Shown in pieces: positions 23,130-32,658 of a stretch of 64,000 nucleotides of DNA. The notes under the pieces are model-generated. The model worked only from the letters and a program-made list of their open reading frames with translations, ran no database searches and was not told the DNA's origin. Every line of letters starts with the position of its first letter. Position 1 is the first letter of the stretch. The translations under genes and the position numbers were made by a program. Source of the stretch: Paludibacteraceae bacterium (GTDB lineage Bacteria > Bacteroidota > Bacteroidia > Bacteroidales > Paludibacteraceae); assembly GCA_017448985.1 (NCBI GenBank), contig JAFSKL010000019.1, forward strand, positions 1-64,000. Reading direction: 5' to 3'.

Positions 23130-24818
23130 ATGAAACGATGTCTATTTCTCATGGCGGGCCTTGTGTCCGCCATGGTCGTTTGGTCGGCAGGCATCAATTA
23201 TGACGGCACTAACTTGGAACTGAACACCGAGTTCACTCGTACCGAATGCGGCACGGCGTACAAGAAAGTGATCAAAGAGGTCAGTGGTCTGGCGTGTAGC
23301 CGTCAGACGCCCGGTTATCTCTGGGCGCATGGCGACGAGGATGTGGATGATAACCGCAAGATAGTGGCTATTTCTCCCGCCGGCGATTTGGCTATGACCG
23401 TCATGATTAACACGAAAGGCTCCGACCGTGACGACTGGGAAGACATAGCCACGGGCGTCTATGACGGCAAGAACTATGTGTTCATCGGTGCGATCGGCGA
23501 TAACGACTGTACGTATAAAGACCAGTATTACATCTACTATTTCGAAGAACCCGCCATCACGTCCGGTACCATCACCGTGGAAGCGCAAGCCATCCGTTTC
23601 GGTTATCCCGACGGCAAAGCCTATAACACGGAAACGCTGCTATACGACAACATTGAGCAGGTGTTCTATATCGCCAACAAAGTGGAAGACAGCGCCTGTT
23701 CGCTTTATAGCCTACCCTTCCGCACGGACTACAACGGTTTGCAGCAACTGACGCATGTGTGTGCGCTGGGTAACGGGGAGAACTTCCACACGCTGACCGG
23801 CGGAGATATCACGCCTGACGGACAATGGATGGCCATCAAGAACGAGAAATATCTCCTTCTGTGGGCTCGTCAGGACAATGAGAGCCTCAGCGTGACGGTG
23901 AAACGCAAGCCGGTACAAGTGGCTGCGTACAAGAAAGAGGCGCAGGGCGAATCGATTGCCTGGCTCGATGCCAACACCTTCTACACCACCAGCGACCAGA
24001 AGAAAGATACTCCTATTTATAAATACGCGCGCACGGGAAGTACACCGCCTGATGACCCGGACCCTGAACCGACGCCGGTGGATTCGACGCTCAAGGCGGT
24101 GAACGAAGTGATTCTATCCAACCACTACAGCGCCTATATCAATGAAGGCGAGACGGTGATTCGTGGCTGGTACTTGGCCGGAACAGAGAAACCGGACGTG
24201 CAGAGTTATCAACTCAGCGAAGGCGCCACATGGACGCAAGAAGGCGATGAAGTTACTATCACCGCCTTGGACGGTTCGAAAGCATTCTATACGCTCGACA
24301 TCCAACCTGTGATGCCGGTTGCTTTTACCTCCGAAGAGATGGTTTTTGATGGTTCGGACGATGAGGCGGCATGGCTCAAGAGTGCGTACGGATGGGCGGA
24401 CGACAAGAAATGGAAGTTCTCCAAGACCGATGACGATTTTAGTCGTGAGATAGCCGGCAAGACGCATATCGAGCTCTTTTTGCCTGCTTGCGACACGGTT
24501 GTGCTCAAGTCGATGAGCAAAGAGCGTGATGTGCGGTTCTATGTCAACGGCGTGCAGTTTGGCGAAAAGGTCAAACTCGCCGTAGCCGGCAATGCGTTAG
24601 CGGTACGACAGGGCGCGCCGTTCATGCTCACTGTCGCTTCCGCACAAAGTAGCGGTGACGGAGGTATAGCCGCTATCCGCATGGCTCGCGCTAAAACGAC
24701 GGATATAGAAAGCATTCCGCATTCGGATGTCAGCATTCAGAAAGTGCTGAACGAAGGGACGCTGTATATCCTCGTAGATGACAAGCTATACGACGCTACC
24801 GGCAAGCGAATCCGATGA
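23130..24818 (+). CDS. Secreted beta-propeller-like protein with C-terminal tag
   Basis: 562 residues with a signal peptide (about 1-20). The first 300 residues look like a propeller of the phytase/esterase-like class: EVSGLACSRQTPGYLWAHGD, DWEDIATG and FIGAIGDND. A Pro/Asp linker (PPDDPDPEPTPVDS) separates this from beta-sandwich-like domains. The C-terminus LNEGTLYILVDDKLYDATG is the same short tag as in the three giant proteins of this window. The start codon directly abuts the exuT stop, so it is coupled to uronate uptake. It could bind or process uronate-containing glycans outside the cell; that is inference. Confidence 0.75.
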   Translation: MKRCLFLMAGLVSAMVVWSAGINYDGTNLELNTEFTRTECGTAYKKVIKEVSGLACSRQTPGYLWAHGDEDVDDNRKIVAISPAGDLAMTVMINTKGSDRDDWEDIATGVYDGKNYVFIGAIGDNDCTYKDQYYIYYFEEPAITSGTITVEAQAIRFGYPDGKAYNTETLLYDNIEQVFYIANKVEDSACSLYSLPFRTDYNGLQQLTHVCALGNGENFHTLTGGDITPDGQWMAIKNEKYLLLWARQDNESLSVTVKRKPVQVAAYKKEAQGESIAWLDANTFYTTSDQKKDTPIYKYARTGSTPPDDPDPEPTPVDSTLKAVNEVILSNHYSAYINEGETVIRGWYLAGTEKPDVQSYQLSEGATWTQEGDEVTITALDGSKAFYTLDIQPVMPVAFTSEEMVFDGSDDEAAWLKSAYGWADDKKWKFSKTDDDFSREIAGKTHIELFLPACDTVVLKSMSKERDVRFYVNGVQFGEKVKLAVAGNALAVRQGAPFMLTVASAQSSGDGGIAAIRMARAKTTDIESIPHSDVSIQKVLNEGTLYILVDDKLYDATGKRIR

Positions 24819-24836
24819 TAAATCAGCAACAAAAAT

Positions 24837-24870
24837 GAAGGAGCCCGCAAAGGACTCCTTCTTTTCTTTT
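24837..24870. terminator. Terminator between the propeller gene and pckA
   Basis: GAAGGAG (24837-24843) pairs with CTCCTTC (24855-24861), then TTTTCTTTT. It ends the uronate unit; the pckA stop follows 14 nt later on the other strand. Confidence 0.75.
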
Positions 24871-24883
24871 ATACCTTCAACGA

Positions 24884-26488
24884 TTAGAGTTGCGGGCCGG
24901 CAGCAACGAGTGCCTTACCTGCTTCGTTCGAAGTATATTTGTCGAAGTTCTTGATGAAACGAGCAGCCAGATCTTTGGCCTTTGCTTCCCACTCAGCGGC
25001 ATCTTTGTACGTGTCGCGCGGGTCGAGGATAGCAGGATCAACGCCCGGCAGAGCCGTCGGAACTTCGAAGTTGAAGAACGGAATCTTCTTAGTCGGAGCG
25101 GTGAGGATATCGCCACCGAGAATAGCATCGATGATACCGCGGGTGTCGCGAATCGAGATACGCTTGCCGGTACCATTCCAACCGGTGTTCACGAGATAAG
25201 CCTTCGCGCCGGATTTCTCCATGCGTTTTACCAACTCCTCTGCATATTTGGTCGGGTGCAACTCCAAGAATGCTTGTCCGAAGCAAGCGGAGAAGGTCGG
25301 AGTCGGCTCGGTGATACCGCGCTCGGTTCCTGCCAACTTAGCAGTAAAACCGCTCAGGAAGTAGTACTTGGTCTGCTCCGGCGTCAGGATCGATACAGGA
25401 GGCAGCACGCCGAAAGCGTCCGCACTCAGGAAGATGACGTTCTTGGCAGCCGGCCCTGCACTAATCGGCTTAACAATCTTCTCGATGTGGTTGATCGGGT
25501 AGGAAACACGGGTGTTCTCGGTCACGCTCTTGTCAGCGAAATCGATCTTGCCATTCTCGTCAACCGTCACGTTCTCCAGAAGGGCGTTACGACGGATAGC
25601 AGCGTAGATGTCCGGCTCGGACTCTTTGTCGAGGTTGATAACTTTTGCATAGCAACCGCCTTCGAAGTTGAACACACCTTGGTCGTCCCATCCGTGCTCG
25701 TCGTCACCGATGAGCAGACGTTTCGGGTCAGTACTCAGAGTGGTTTTACCGGTACCGGAGAGGCCGAAGAAGATAGCGGTGTTCTTGCCTTCCATGTCGG
25801 TGTTAGCCGAGCAGTGCATCGAGGCGATACCCTTCAGCGGCAAGTAGTAGTTCATCATCGAGAACATACCTTTCTTCATCTCGCCGCCATACCAGGTGTT
25901 GAGGATAACCTGCTCACGGCTCGTGGTGTTGAAAGCGACGCAAGTCTCGGAGTTGAGGCCGAGTTCTTTGAAGTTCTCAACTTTTGCCAGCGAAGCATTG
26001 TAGATTACGAAATCGGGCTCAAAAGCCTCAAGTTCAGCCTCGGAAGGTTGGATGAACATGTTCTTCACGAAGTGTGCCTGCCAAGCCACCTCCACGATGA
26101 AACGAACGGCCATGCGGGTGTCTTTGTTAGCACCGCAGAAAGCGTCCACTACATACAGGTTCTTGTTACAGAGCTCTTTGATAGCCAACTCTTTTACCTT
26201 TGCCCAAACTTCCTCGGACATCGGGTGGTTGTCGTTCTTGTAACCCTCGCTGGTCCACCAAACGGTGTCCTTCGAGTTCTCGTCCATGACGATGTATTTG
26301 TCCTTAGGTGAACGGCCGGTGTAGATTCCGGTCATCACGTTAACAGCGTTGAGTTCGGTGTTCTGGCCCTTGGCAAATCCGGTCAATTCCGGCTTCGTCT
26401 CCTCGGCGAACAGGTACTCATAGGACGGATTGTGAGCAATCACAGTTGCGCCTGTGATGCCGTACTTGGTAAGATCTAATTCTTTCAT
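24884..26488 (-). CDS. pckA: Phosphoenolpyruvate carboxykinase (ATP)
   Basis: 534 residues. [37 protein letters not shown], the P-loop [40 protein letters not shown] and [12 protein letters not shown] are all present. It interconverts oxaloacetate plus ATP and PEP plus CO2. In gut Bacteroidales it usually runs toward oxaloacetate during fermentation to succinate. It has its own promoter at 26539-26569. Confidence 0.97.
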   Translation of the reverse strand: MKELDLTKYGITGATVIAHNPSYEYLFAEETKPELTGFAKGQNTELNAVNVMTGIYTGRSPKDKYIVMDENSKDTVWWTSEGYKNDNHPMSEEVWAKVKELAIKELCNKNLYVVDAFCGANKDTRMAVRFIVEVAWQAHFVKNMFIQPSEAELEAFEPDFVIYNASLAKVENFKELGLNSETCVAFNTTSREQVILNTWYGGEMKKGMFSMMNYYLPLKGIASMHCSANTDMEGKNTAIFFGLSGTGKTTLSTDPKRLLIGDDEHGWDDQGVFNFEGGCYAKVINLDKESEPDIYAAIRRNALLENVTVDENGKIDFADKSVTENTRVSYPINHIEKIVKPISAGPAAKNVIFLSADAFGVLPPVSILTPEQTKYYFLSGFTAKLAGTERGITEPTPTFSACFGQAFLELHPTKYAEELVKRMEKSGAKAYLVNTGWNGTGKRISIRDTRGIIDAILGGDILTAPTKKIPFFNFEVPTALPGVDPAILDPRDTYKDAAEWEAKAKDLAARFIKNFDKYTSNEAGKALVAAGPQL

Positions 26489-26538
26489 TTTGATATATAG
26501 TTTTGATTGTTTGTAATTCGTGCATACTTAAGCGGCTA

Positions 26539-26569
26539 CAAAATTACTACATTTTTTGCAAATGTGCAA
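26539..26569 (-). promoter_or_regulatory. Promoter of pckA
   Basis: Minus strand TTG (26567-26569), 20-bp spacer, TAATTTTG (26539-26546), about 50 bp before the start. Confidence 0.75.
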
Positions 26570-26617
26570 GAGAGAAGTGATTTTTTTAAGAATTTTTCTT
26601 AAAAATGGTAGTTTTGT

Positions 26618-26648
26618 TTGTCAAATTCGATTATTTATTGTAATTTTG
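26618..26648 (+). promoter_or_regulatory. Promoter of the tsaC operon
   Basis: TTG (26618-26620), 20-bp spacer, TAATTTTG (26641-26648), 27 bp before the ATG. The next genes are tightly packed to about 30.2 kb without another clear -7 box. Confidence 0.75.
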
Positions 26649-26675
26649 CAGCCGTAAATTGGGAAATATGCGTGT

Positions 26676-27272
26676 ATGGATGTGCTGCGGTATGATAAGA
26701 AGGATTTGGCGGAGGCGCTGCGCGTGTTGCGTAGCGGTGGTGTTATCGTCTATCCGACGGACACCGTTTGGGGCATAGGATGCGATGCTACGAACGAGGA
26801 AGCGGTACAGCGTATCTACACGCTCAAACGCAGAGCCGACAGCAAGTCGATGCTGGTTCTGATCGACAGTCCCGCCAAACTGCCGTACTATGTCGGCGAG
26901 GTGCCGGATACCGCCTGGACATTGTTAGACGCAACGAATGATGACGAGACCTCGAAACCGCTGACGATCATCTATCCCCACGCCCGCAATCTCGCGCCGA
27001 ACCTTATCGCCGAGGATGGTTCGGTGGGAATACGCATCACGAACGAGCCGTTCAGCAAGGCGCTCTGCGCGCAGTTACGCCATCCGCTCGTATCCACCAG
27101 TGCGAACATTAGCGGGCAACCGGCTGCACGCTGTTTCAGCGAGATAGCGCAAGAGATACTCGACGGCGCCGATTATGTATGCCGGTTCAGGAGAGATGAT
27201 GACTCGGAACACGAACCGAGTTCGATAATAAAAGTGAATGCCGATAATACATTCAGTATTATCCGAAGTTAG
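26676..27272 (+). CDS. tsaC: L-threonylcarbamoyladenylate synthase (Sua5/YrdC/TsaC family)
   Basis: 198 residues. GGVIVYPTDTVWGIGCDA, YTLKRRADSKSMLVL (the KR..SK substrate site), GSVGIRITNEPF and PLVSTSANISGQPA are the family signatures. It makes threonylcarbamoyl-AMP from threonine, bicarbonate and ATP for t6A37 of tRNA. TcdA, encoded about 15 kb away, acts later in the same modification. The protein has only the YrdC domain and no Sua5 C-terminal extension. It is the first gene of a compact rightward operon. Confidence 0.94.
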   Translation: MDVLRYDKKDLAEALRVLRSGGVIVYPTDTVWGIGCDATNEEAVQRIYTLKRRADSKSMLVLIDSPAKLPYYVGEVPDTAWTLLDATNDDETSKPLTIIYPHARNLAPNLIAEDGSVGIRITNEPFSKALCAQLRHPLVSTSANISGQPAARCFSEIAQEILDGADYVCRFRRDDDSEHEPSSIIKVNADNTFSIIRS

Positions 27273-27282
27273 AAGTGCGATT

Positions 27283-28554
27283 ATGACCCTACGGAGAAAG
27301 CAACAGTTGTTATACGTCATGGCAGACCTCATCAGCAGTGAGTTGGTGTGGCTGTGTTTCCTCATCTTCCGCTGGGTGGTGTACGACGGCCGTGTAGAGT
27401 TTCTCGAGGACGTGCTTATTCCGGCCTTCGATTTCCGTCTGCCCTTGCTCGTTTATCCCTTGGTTTGTTTGGGCGTTTACTACCTGTCGGGTTATTATCT
27501 GCGGCCCTTCCAGAAACCTCTCTGGCGCGAGTTCATGCGGACATTCACTTCGGCTGCCGTCATCTCGTTGCTGTTCTTTTTCATCATCATCATCGATGAC
27601 CCGACGGAGAACTACCGGCGTTACCTGGTATCCTTAAGCGTGCTCTTCGGCTTGCAGTTCACGCTCAGCTATATTCCTCGTCTCACAATCACGCTGCTAT
27701 CCCGTCGTCGCGGTATCCAGCGCTCAAAGACCGTGCATTCGAAAGAGGAGGCCGAACACTTGAAAGCAGGTGAGCAGGACGAGGTAATCCTAGACCTTCC
27801 CCCTCATTATACCGATAGAGACTTGTACGAACTCATTGCCTGCCTGTATCCGCTGTCGTGCGAAATCAGCATGGTACCACGGGTGTACGACATGCTTACC
27901 GGTGCAGCGCGTATCGGACATCTGGATCGGCCGTCGCTCATCCGTATCACCGAGCAGAACATGTCCGATTCGGAACTATGCATCAAGCGGGCTTTCGACA
28001 TCGTGACATCCTTCATCAGCATGGTTCTTCTCTCGCCGTTGATGGCCGTCATCGCCTTGCAAGTCAAGGCTTCGTCCAAAGGTTCGGTCATCTATAGCCA
28101 GGAGCGTGTCGGCCTGTACGGCATACCCTTCCGCATCTATAAATTCCGCACGATGATAGACAATGCCGAAGCAGACGGTGTGCCGCAACTGACGCTGGAC
28201 GACGATCCGCGTATCACGCCCATTGGTCATTGGCTGCGCAAATACCGCTTGGACGAGCTGCCGCAGCTATGGAACATCCTTCGCGGCGACATGTCGATTG
28301 TCGGTCCGCGTCCGGAACGGCCCTATTTCGTGCAGCAGATCATGAAAGATGCCCCATACTACTGCCTGCTTTACAAAGTGCGTCCGGGCTTGACCAGTTG
28401 GGGACCGATTCGCGTGGGCTACACCGATACGATGGAGAAGATGATTGAGCGCCTCAACGCTGACGTCGTTTATGTGGAGAACATGTCGCTGCTGCTCGAT
28501 ATGAAGATCCTGTTCTATACCATCGGCGTCATATTGAGCGGAAAAGGAAAATAG
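27283..28554 (+). CDS. Polyprenyl-phosphate sugar-1-phosphate transferase (WcaJ-like)
   Basis: 423 residues from the ATG at 27283, 10 nt after tsaC. Four N-terminal membrane segments (about 10-135) and a partly degenerate central region precede the bacterial sugar-transferase domain: KRAFDIVTSFISMVLLSPLM, SQERVG, FRIYKFRTM, RKYRLDELPQLWNILRGDMS and IVGPRPERP. It loads the first sugar phosphate onto undecaprenyl phosphate for capsule, exopolysaccharide or O-glycan synthesis. No other glycan assembly gene is adjacent. Confidence 0.9.
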   Translation: MTLRRKQQLLYVMADLISSELVWLCFLIFRWVVYDGRVEFLEDVLIPAFDFRLPLLVYPLVCLGVYYLSGYYLRPFQKPLWREFMRTFTSAAVISLLFFFIIIIDDPTENYRRYLVSLSVLFGLQFTLSYIPRLTITLLSRRRGIQRSKTVHSKEEAEHLKAGEQDEVILDLPPHYTDRDLYELIACLYPLSCEISMVPRVYDMLTGAARIGHLDRPSLIRITEQNMSDSELCIKRAFDIVTSFISMVLLSPLMAVIALQVKASSKGSVIYSQERVGLYGIPFRIYKFRTMIDNAEADGVPQLTLDDDPRITPIGHWLRKYRLDELPQLWNILRGDMSIVGPRPERPYFVQQIMKDAPYYCLLYKVRPGLTSWGPIRVGYTDTMEKMIERLNADVVYVENMSLLLDMKILFYTIGVILSGKGK

Positions 28555-28556
28555 GA

Positions 28557-29600
28557 TTGAAGACTGATATTTATCACATATTACGGCGATTTGCGCATTT
28601 GGGCGGTAGCCGGATGAAGATGGCGGCACTATGGTTACTGCACGTCACGCGAAGACGCTATGTAGGCGTGTTTATCGACTCGGTACTGGCGTGCAACTAC
28701 CGCTGCCGCATGTGCTATTTCAGCAGCGAGGCGGAGCGGAAGAAACGTCACGGCAGACTGAGCAAGGAACAGATAGCACATATAGCCGATTCCGTTTTTC
28801 ACCGGACGCTCAAACTGCAAATCGGCTGCGGAGCCGAACCGACGATGGACATAGAGGGAGCGCTGGAGTTAGTGCGGCAAGGCAAAGCGCACGGCATACC
28901 GTACATAGCCATGACGAGCAACGGCGCAAGGCTGAGCTACGAGCAAATGAACGAGTTGGTGGAAGCAGGGTTGAACGAGTTGACCATTTCGCTGCATGGT
29001 ATCCGTCGGGAGACATATGAGAACATGATGGGTCCTACTGCTAACTATGATGCCTTCCTCGAGTTGCTGCAATCCGTCAAGCGCATCAAAGCACATCAAC
29101 CGGGTTTCAACGTTCGCGTCAACTATACGATGAATGCCGACAACGTGGATGAGTTAGCGGACTTTGACATTCTCTTTGCGGACGTGCCGATCGATCAGCT
29201 GCAACTGAGACCTGTACGCCAAATAGGAGAATCGGATTACACCAATTTCGACCTGACGCATGTGTCCGAATGCTTGGAAACGGTCATTCGACCCTTAGCG
29301 GAACGATGCCAAAAGAAAGGTATCACGGTGCTCTTCCCCGAGCAGAGCCACATAGAGCGGTTCGAAGGCAAAGAGACCACTGACCCGCGCGAGAACCTCA
29401 TTCCGCTGTTCACGTATATCAACGTCACGCCGATGAGTTACGAACGGCACGACATACGGTTTGAGAGCGAACGATATGAAGACTACAGCCGCAGAATGCA
29501 TATAGGACGACAACTGTTCCGCAGTATTTGGGCCTCGCAGGCATCCTGCGCACAAATAGAAACGACACTGACCAATTCACTCAATTATGACATACGATGA
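28557..29600 (+). CDS. Radical SAM protein
   Basis: Up to 347 residues. The frame opens at a TTG at 28557, 2 nt after the sugar transferase stop; the ATG at 28614 (MKMAALWLLHV) is the alternative start. CNYRCRMC is the CxxxCxxC cluster site, followed by GCGAEPTMD, MTSNGARLSYEQMNELVEAGLNEL and SLHGIRRETYENMMG. Unlike the radical SAM protein at 8307 it lacks a Cys-rich SPASM end. The substrate is unknown. Its 3' end overlaps xseB by 14 bp. Confidence 0.85.
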   Translation: MKTDIYHILRRFAHLGGSRMKMAALWLLHVTRRRYVGVFIDSVLACNYRCRMCYFSSEAERKKRHGRLSKEQIAHIADSVFHRTLKLQIGCGAEPTMDIEGALELVRQGKAHGIPYIAMTSNGARLSYEQMNELVEAGLNELTISLHGIRRETYENMMGPTANYDAFLELLQSVKRIKAHQPGFNVRVNYTMNADNVDELADFDILFADVPIDQLQLRPVRQIGESDYTNFDLTHVSECLETVIRPLAERCQKKGITVLFPEQSHIERFEGKETTDPRENLIPLFTYINVTPMSYERHDIRFESERYEDYSRRMHIGRQLFRSIWASQASCAQIETTLTNSLNYDIR

Positions 29601-29739
29601 AGCCATCCAACGCGCTGAGAACATCATCGCGCATCTGGAACAAGCTGAAGCCATCAGCATGGACGAATACAAGCGGCAAGCCAAAGAAGCAACCGAATTG
29701 CTGCAGTTTTGTAAAACCCAAATAGAAAACATGATATGA
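29587..29739 (+). CDS. xseB: Exodeoxyribonuclease VII small subunit
   Basis: A 50-residue frame from the ATG at 29587: MTYDEAIQRAENIIAHLEQA, then EAISMDEYKRQAKEATELLQ and FCKTQIENM. This is the two-helix XseB pattern. It partners the XseA large subunit, encoded elsewhere, in single-strand DNA exonuclease VII. It overlaps the radical SAM gene upstream by 14 bp, and its TGA overlaps the next ATG (ATGA at 29736-29739). Confidence 0.88.
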   Translation: MTYDEAIQRAENIIAHLEQAEAISMDEYKRQAKEATELLQFCKTQIENMI

Positions 29740-30257
29740 GTACTGCTACCGATAACTCCACTCTAAGGACCATGTACCGCCGCTGGGCATACATGGCGAT
29801 TGCTATTCTGGCCTCGTGCCTGCTTTTCCTCAAACCCGTGTTCAAGTTCAACGATGACAAGGGTATCATCTACGTGCGTAGTTTCAATATGGACCAAACG
29901 CATTTCTGGGTAACGCAAACCGAACTGGACACCGGTATCGAACACATAACCGCCGTCATGTCTGTCAAATGGCTCTACCGCATCAACAAAGCCATGCTTT
30001 GGGGCAGTATTATCTGCCTGCTTTGCTTCTGGAGCAACCGATGGCGTTTCTGGATTGCGCTCATAACAGCCTGTATAGCAGGAGCTTACTATGTCTTCAT
30101 GGCCTTTTACGCGATGAAAATATCCGAAGACCACTATGCCACTTTATACCCGACCATAACTGCCTTTTTGCCCGCTATCGTGCTACAGATGATGATACTC
30201 GTCCAGCAAAACGTCCGACGCGAAGGCATGTATCGGGACGAAGAAGTGCAGGAATAA
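29736..30257 (+). CDS. Four-helix membrane protein (DUF4293-like topology)
   Basis: 173 residues with membrane segments near 17-34, 87-100, 104-125 and 138-155 and an exported loop between the first two. It starts by ATGA overlap with xseB. The size and helix pattern resemble the Bacteroidetes DUF4293 family, but no diagnostic motif is seen, so that link is tentative. The TPP riboswitch begins about 10 nt after its stop codon. Confidence 0.6.
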   Translation: MSTATDNSTLRTMYRRWAYMAIAILASCLLFLKPVFKFNDDKGIIYVRSFNMDQTHFWVTQTELDTGIEHITAVMSVKWLYRINKAMLWGSIICLLCFWSNRWRFWIALITACIAGAYYVFMAFYAMKISEDHYATLYPTITAFLPAIVLQMMILVQQNVRREGMYRDEEVQE

Positions 30258-30267
30258 ACAATTATTA

Positions 30268-30343
30268 ACCATTCGGGGTGCTTTTCGCTTGCGAGGCTGA
30301 GATCATACCCGTAGAACTTGAGCAGGTAATGCTGCTAAAGAAA
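30268..30343 (+). promoter_or_regulatory. TPP (thiamine pyrophosphate) riboswitch
   Basis: The THI-box core reads TTCGGGGTGC, a short P3 stem (TTCGC/GCGAG), GGCTGAGATCATACCCGT, GAACTTGA and CAGGTAATGCTG, in the right order and spacing. The receptor start codon comes 11 nt after the last core segment, and CATT at 30270-30273 could pair with the AATG that includes that AUG. This suggests control at translation. Confidence 0.93.
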
Positions 30344-32635
30344 ATGAACAAACATTTCCATTTTTCCATTCGCCATTTGGCCGTTTATTGTGCCATTGGT
30401 TCATTTATTGCGCCGGTTGGGGCGCAAAGTTCTGACACTATTCTGATTCAGGGACGGGACATTCCCGAAGTAGCCGTCATTGCACGCGTGGAGCAACCGT
30501 CCGACACGCACAAGCAACTGAACAAGGAGGACCTGAATCGCGACAACACGGGGCAGAATCTTCCCTATTTGCTATCCGTTACGCCTTCGCTCATCGCCAC
30601 CAGCGATGACGGTTTGGGCATCGGTTACACCTATTTTCGTGTGCGCGGCACAGACCATACGCGCATCAACATGACCGTCAATGATGTGCCGTTGAACGAT
30701 GCAGAGAGCCAGACCGTGTTCTGGGTGAACATGACGGATATGGCCTCGAGCCTCAGCAGCATCAACGTGCAACGCGGTGTAGGTACGAGTACCAACGGCT
30801 CGTCCTCGTTCGGAGCGTCGGTCAACATGAGCACGCTGCCTTCGCAACAAATGCTCAACGACAGTGCCCGTGCACATGTCACCATCGGTTTCAACGGCGG
30901 TATGTACCGCACTTTTCGCGAGATGGTCAGTGCACAAGTTCAACTGCCGCGTAACTGGTGTGTGGAAGCACGGCTGAGTAAGGTGAACTCTGACGGATAC
31001 CTGTATCGCGCCGCCTCGGACCTATTCTCTTACCATATGGCGGTGGGCTATTACGGCAAGAACACCAACGTCACGCTTTCCGCTTTCGGCGGGACGGAGA
31101 AGACCTACATGGCCTGGGATGGTGTGTCGGCAACCGACCTGCTGACCGACCGGCGCTATAACCCTGCCGGCGAGTATATAGACAAAAACGGCGACATAGC
31201 CTATTATCCGAATCAGAACGACAACTACCGCCAGCAGCATTTTCAGCTCAACCTCAAGCAGCGTCTGGCACCCAAATGGAGCCTCAACGCCACGCTTCAC
31301 TATACGCATGGCGGCGGATACTACGAGCAGATGAAAGCAGACAAGAAATACAGTGCGTTTGGACTGCCTAACTTCCAACCGGATGAGACAACTACCGTCA
31401 AACGCTCCAATTTCATTCGCTACAAGAACCTCGACAACCATTATTACGGCGGCGTTTTCAGCGTCAACTATCGTTCCGAACCGACAGATGTGACCATTGG
31501 AGGAGCAGGAAGTCATTATCTGGGCGAACACTGGGGTCTTGTGACGGACGACCTCTATCGGACGGTTACAGCGCATGAGTTCTACCGTAGTCATGGCACG
31601 AAAGCGGAGGGAAACATCTATGCCAAGGCCAATTGGCGCATCATTAACAAGGCAAAACGGCGCCTGACGCTATACGGCGACCTGCAGTATAGGTATGTCT
31701 ATTATCACTTGGACGGCATCAACGACGAGGACTTGCAGGAACTGGTAGCCACACGGCATTACCATTTCTTCAACCCGAAGGCCGGTCTAACCTATGAAGA
31801 CCACGGGCATCAGGCCTATTTCAACTTCGCCATTGCTAACCGTGAGCCAAGCCGTAAGAACTTCACCGAAGCCGGCGAACATGACATTCCTCTGCCGGAA
31901 CGGTTGTACGATTATGAATTAGGCTACACCTACGCGGGCACGCGCTGGCACGTGGGCGCGAACCTATATTATATGGATTATAAGAACCAGCTGGTGTTGA
32001 CCGGCAAGTACTCCGACACGGGCGCGTACCTCACGCGCAATGTGGATAAGAGTTATCGAATGGGAATTGAACTGACAGGATTGTGGCAACCCGCCGAGTG
32101 GTTCCAATGGGCGGCTAACCTGACGCTGTCCCGCAACAAGATACCGAACTACACTGACTGGGTTTCTATCTATGATGCCGACTGGAATGAACTGCGGCAA
32201 GACGAAATCCACTTCGGCAATGTGACTATCGCTTTCTCGCCGACGGTTATCTTTAGCAATGTGTTCACCTTCGATTATGCCGGTTTCCGCGCGGACATAC
32301 AGACAATTGCGGTTAGCAAGCAGTATCTCGACAACACGATGTCGGAAGAGGCGATTCTCAAGCCCTACACTGTCACCAACCTCACGCTGCATTACACATT
32401 GCCTATCCAACAGCGACAGCGGTCTAACAGCGACAGCGGTCTCACAGTGCAACGGTCTCGCTTCCTACCCAAAATAACCCTCATGGCACAAGCGAACAAC
32501 CTCTTCAATACCGCGTATGAGTCCAACGGAGGCAACTGGATGTGCCAATTCGAAGACGGCAGTCGTTACTACAGTCCTTGGTTCTATGCCCAAGCTGGCA
32601 TCAATATCCACGCCGGCTTTGTCGTCGCGTGGTAG
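30344..32635 (+). CDS. TonB-dependent outer-membrane receptor, probably for thiamine
   Basis: 763 residues from the ATG at 30344; the longer open frame would run through the riboswitch. A signal peptide (about 1-29, ending VGAQS) is followed by a plug domain (LNKEDLNRDNTGQNLPYLLS, RVRGTDHTRINMTVNDVPLND, VQRGVGTSTNGSSSFGASVN) and a 22-strand-type barrel ending in HAGFVVAW. It would bring thiamine or its phosphate across the outer membrane, powered by TonB. Substrate assignment rests on the TPP riboswitch and on the known riboswitch-linked thiamine receptors of Bacteroides. pnuT is not adjacent. Two 17-bp tandem units (32409-32442) encode an unusual Ser/Asp/Arg stretch near the C-terminus. Confidence 0.9.
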   Translation: MNKHFHFSIRHLAVYCAIGSFIAPVGAQSSDTILIQGRDIPEVAVIARVEQPSDTHKQLNKEDLNRDNTGQNLPYLLSVTPSLIATSDDGLGIGYTYFRVRGTDHTRINMTVNDVPLNDAESQTVFWVNMTDMASSLSSINVQRGVGTSTNGSSSFGASVNMSTLPSQQMLNDSARAHVTIGFNGGMYRTFREMVSAQVQLPRNWCVEARLSKVNSDGYLYRAASDLFSYHMAVGYYGKNTNVTLSAFGGTEKTYMAWDGVSATDLLTDRRYNPAGEYIDKNGDIAYYPNQNDNYRQQHFQLNLKQRLAPKWSLNATLHYTHGGGYYEQMKADKKYSAFGLPNFQPDETTTVKRSNFIRYKNLDNHYYGGVFSVNYRSEPTDVTIGGAGSHYLGEHWGLVTDDLYRTVTAHEFYRSHGTKAEGNIYAKANWRIINKAKRRLTLYGDLQYRYVYYHLDGINDEDLQELVATRHYHFFNPKAGLTYEDHGHQAYFNFAIANREPSRKNFTEAGEHDIPLPERLYDYELGYTYAGTRWHVGANLYYMDYKNQLVLTGKYSDTGAYLTRNVDKSYRMGIELTGLWQPAEWFQWAANLTLSRNKIPNYTDWVSIYDADWNELRQDEIHFGNVTIAFSPTVIFSNVFTFDYAGFRADIQTIAVSKQYLDNTMSEEAILKPYTVTNLTLHYTLPIQQRQRSNSDSGLTVQRSRFLPKITLMAQANNLFNTAYESNGGNWMCQFEDGSRYYSPWFYAQAGINIHAGFVVAW
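32409..32442 (+). repeat. Two 17-bp tandem units inside the receptor gene
   Basis: AACAGCGACAGCGGTCT occurs twice in a row (32409-32425, 32426-32442) and a degraded third copy follows. Confidence 0.75.
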
Positions 32636-32658
32636 ATTCGTCTCTCTTAATAGAAGTA

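Noticed and set aside
24890..26311. 473-aa open frame antisense to pckA
   Set aside because: It is the shadow of a highly biased coding strand. pckA on the minus strand has every family motif and this frame has none.
10956..27272. A t6A-modification gene cluster (tcdA and tsaC)
   Set aside because: The two genes are about 15 kb apart in unrelated operons, so the shared pathway is probably coincidence.
27283..29600. Peptide-modifying cassette from the sugar transferase and radical SAM pair
   Set aside because: No precursor peptide, transporter or other glycan gene lies beside them, and the operon is otherwise housekeeping.
30278..30343. N-terminal extension of the TonB receptor frame
   Set aside because: It would translate the TPP aptamer; a normal signal peptide begins at the ATG at 30344.
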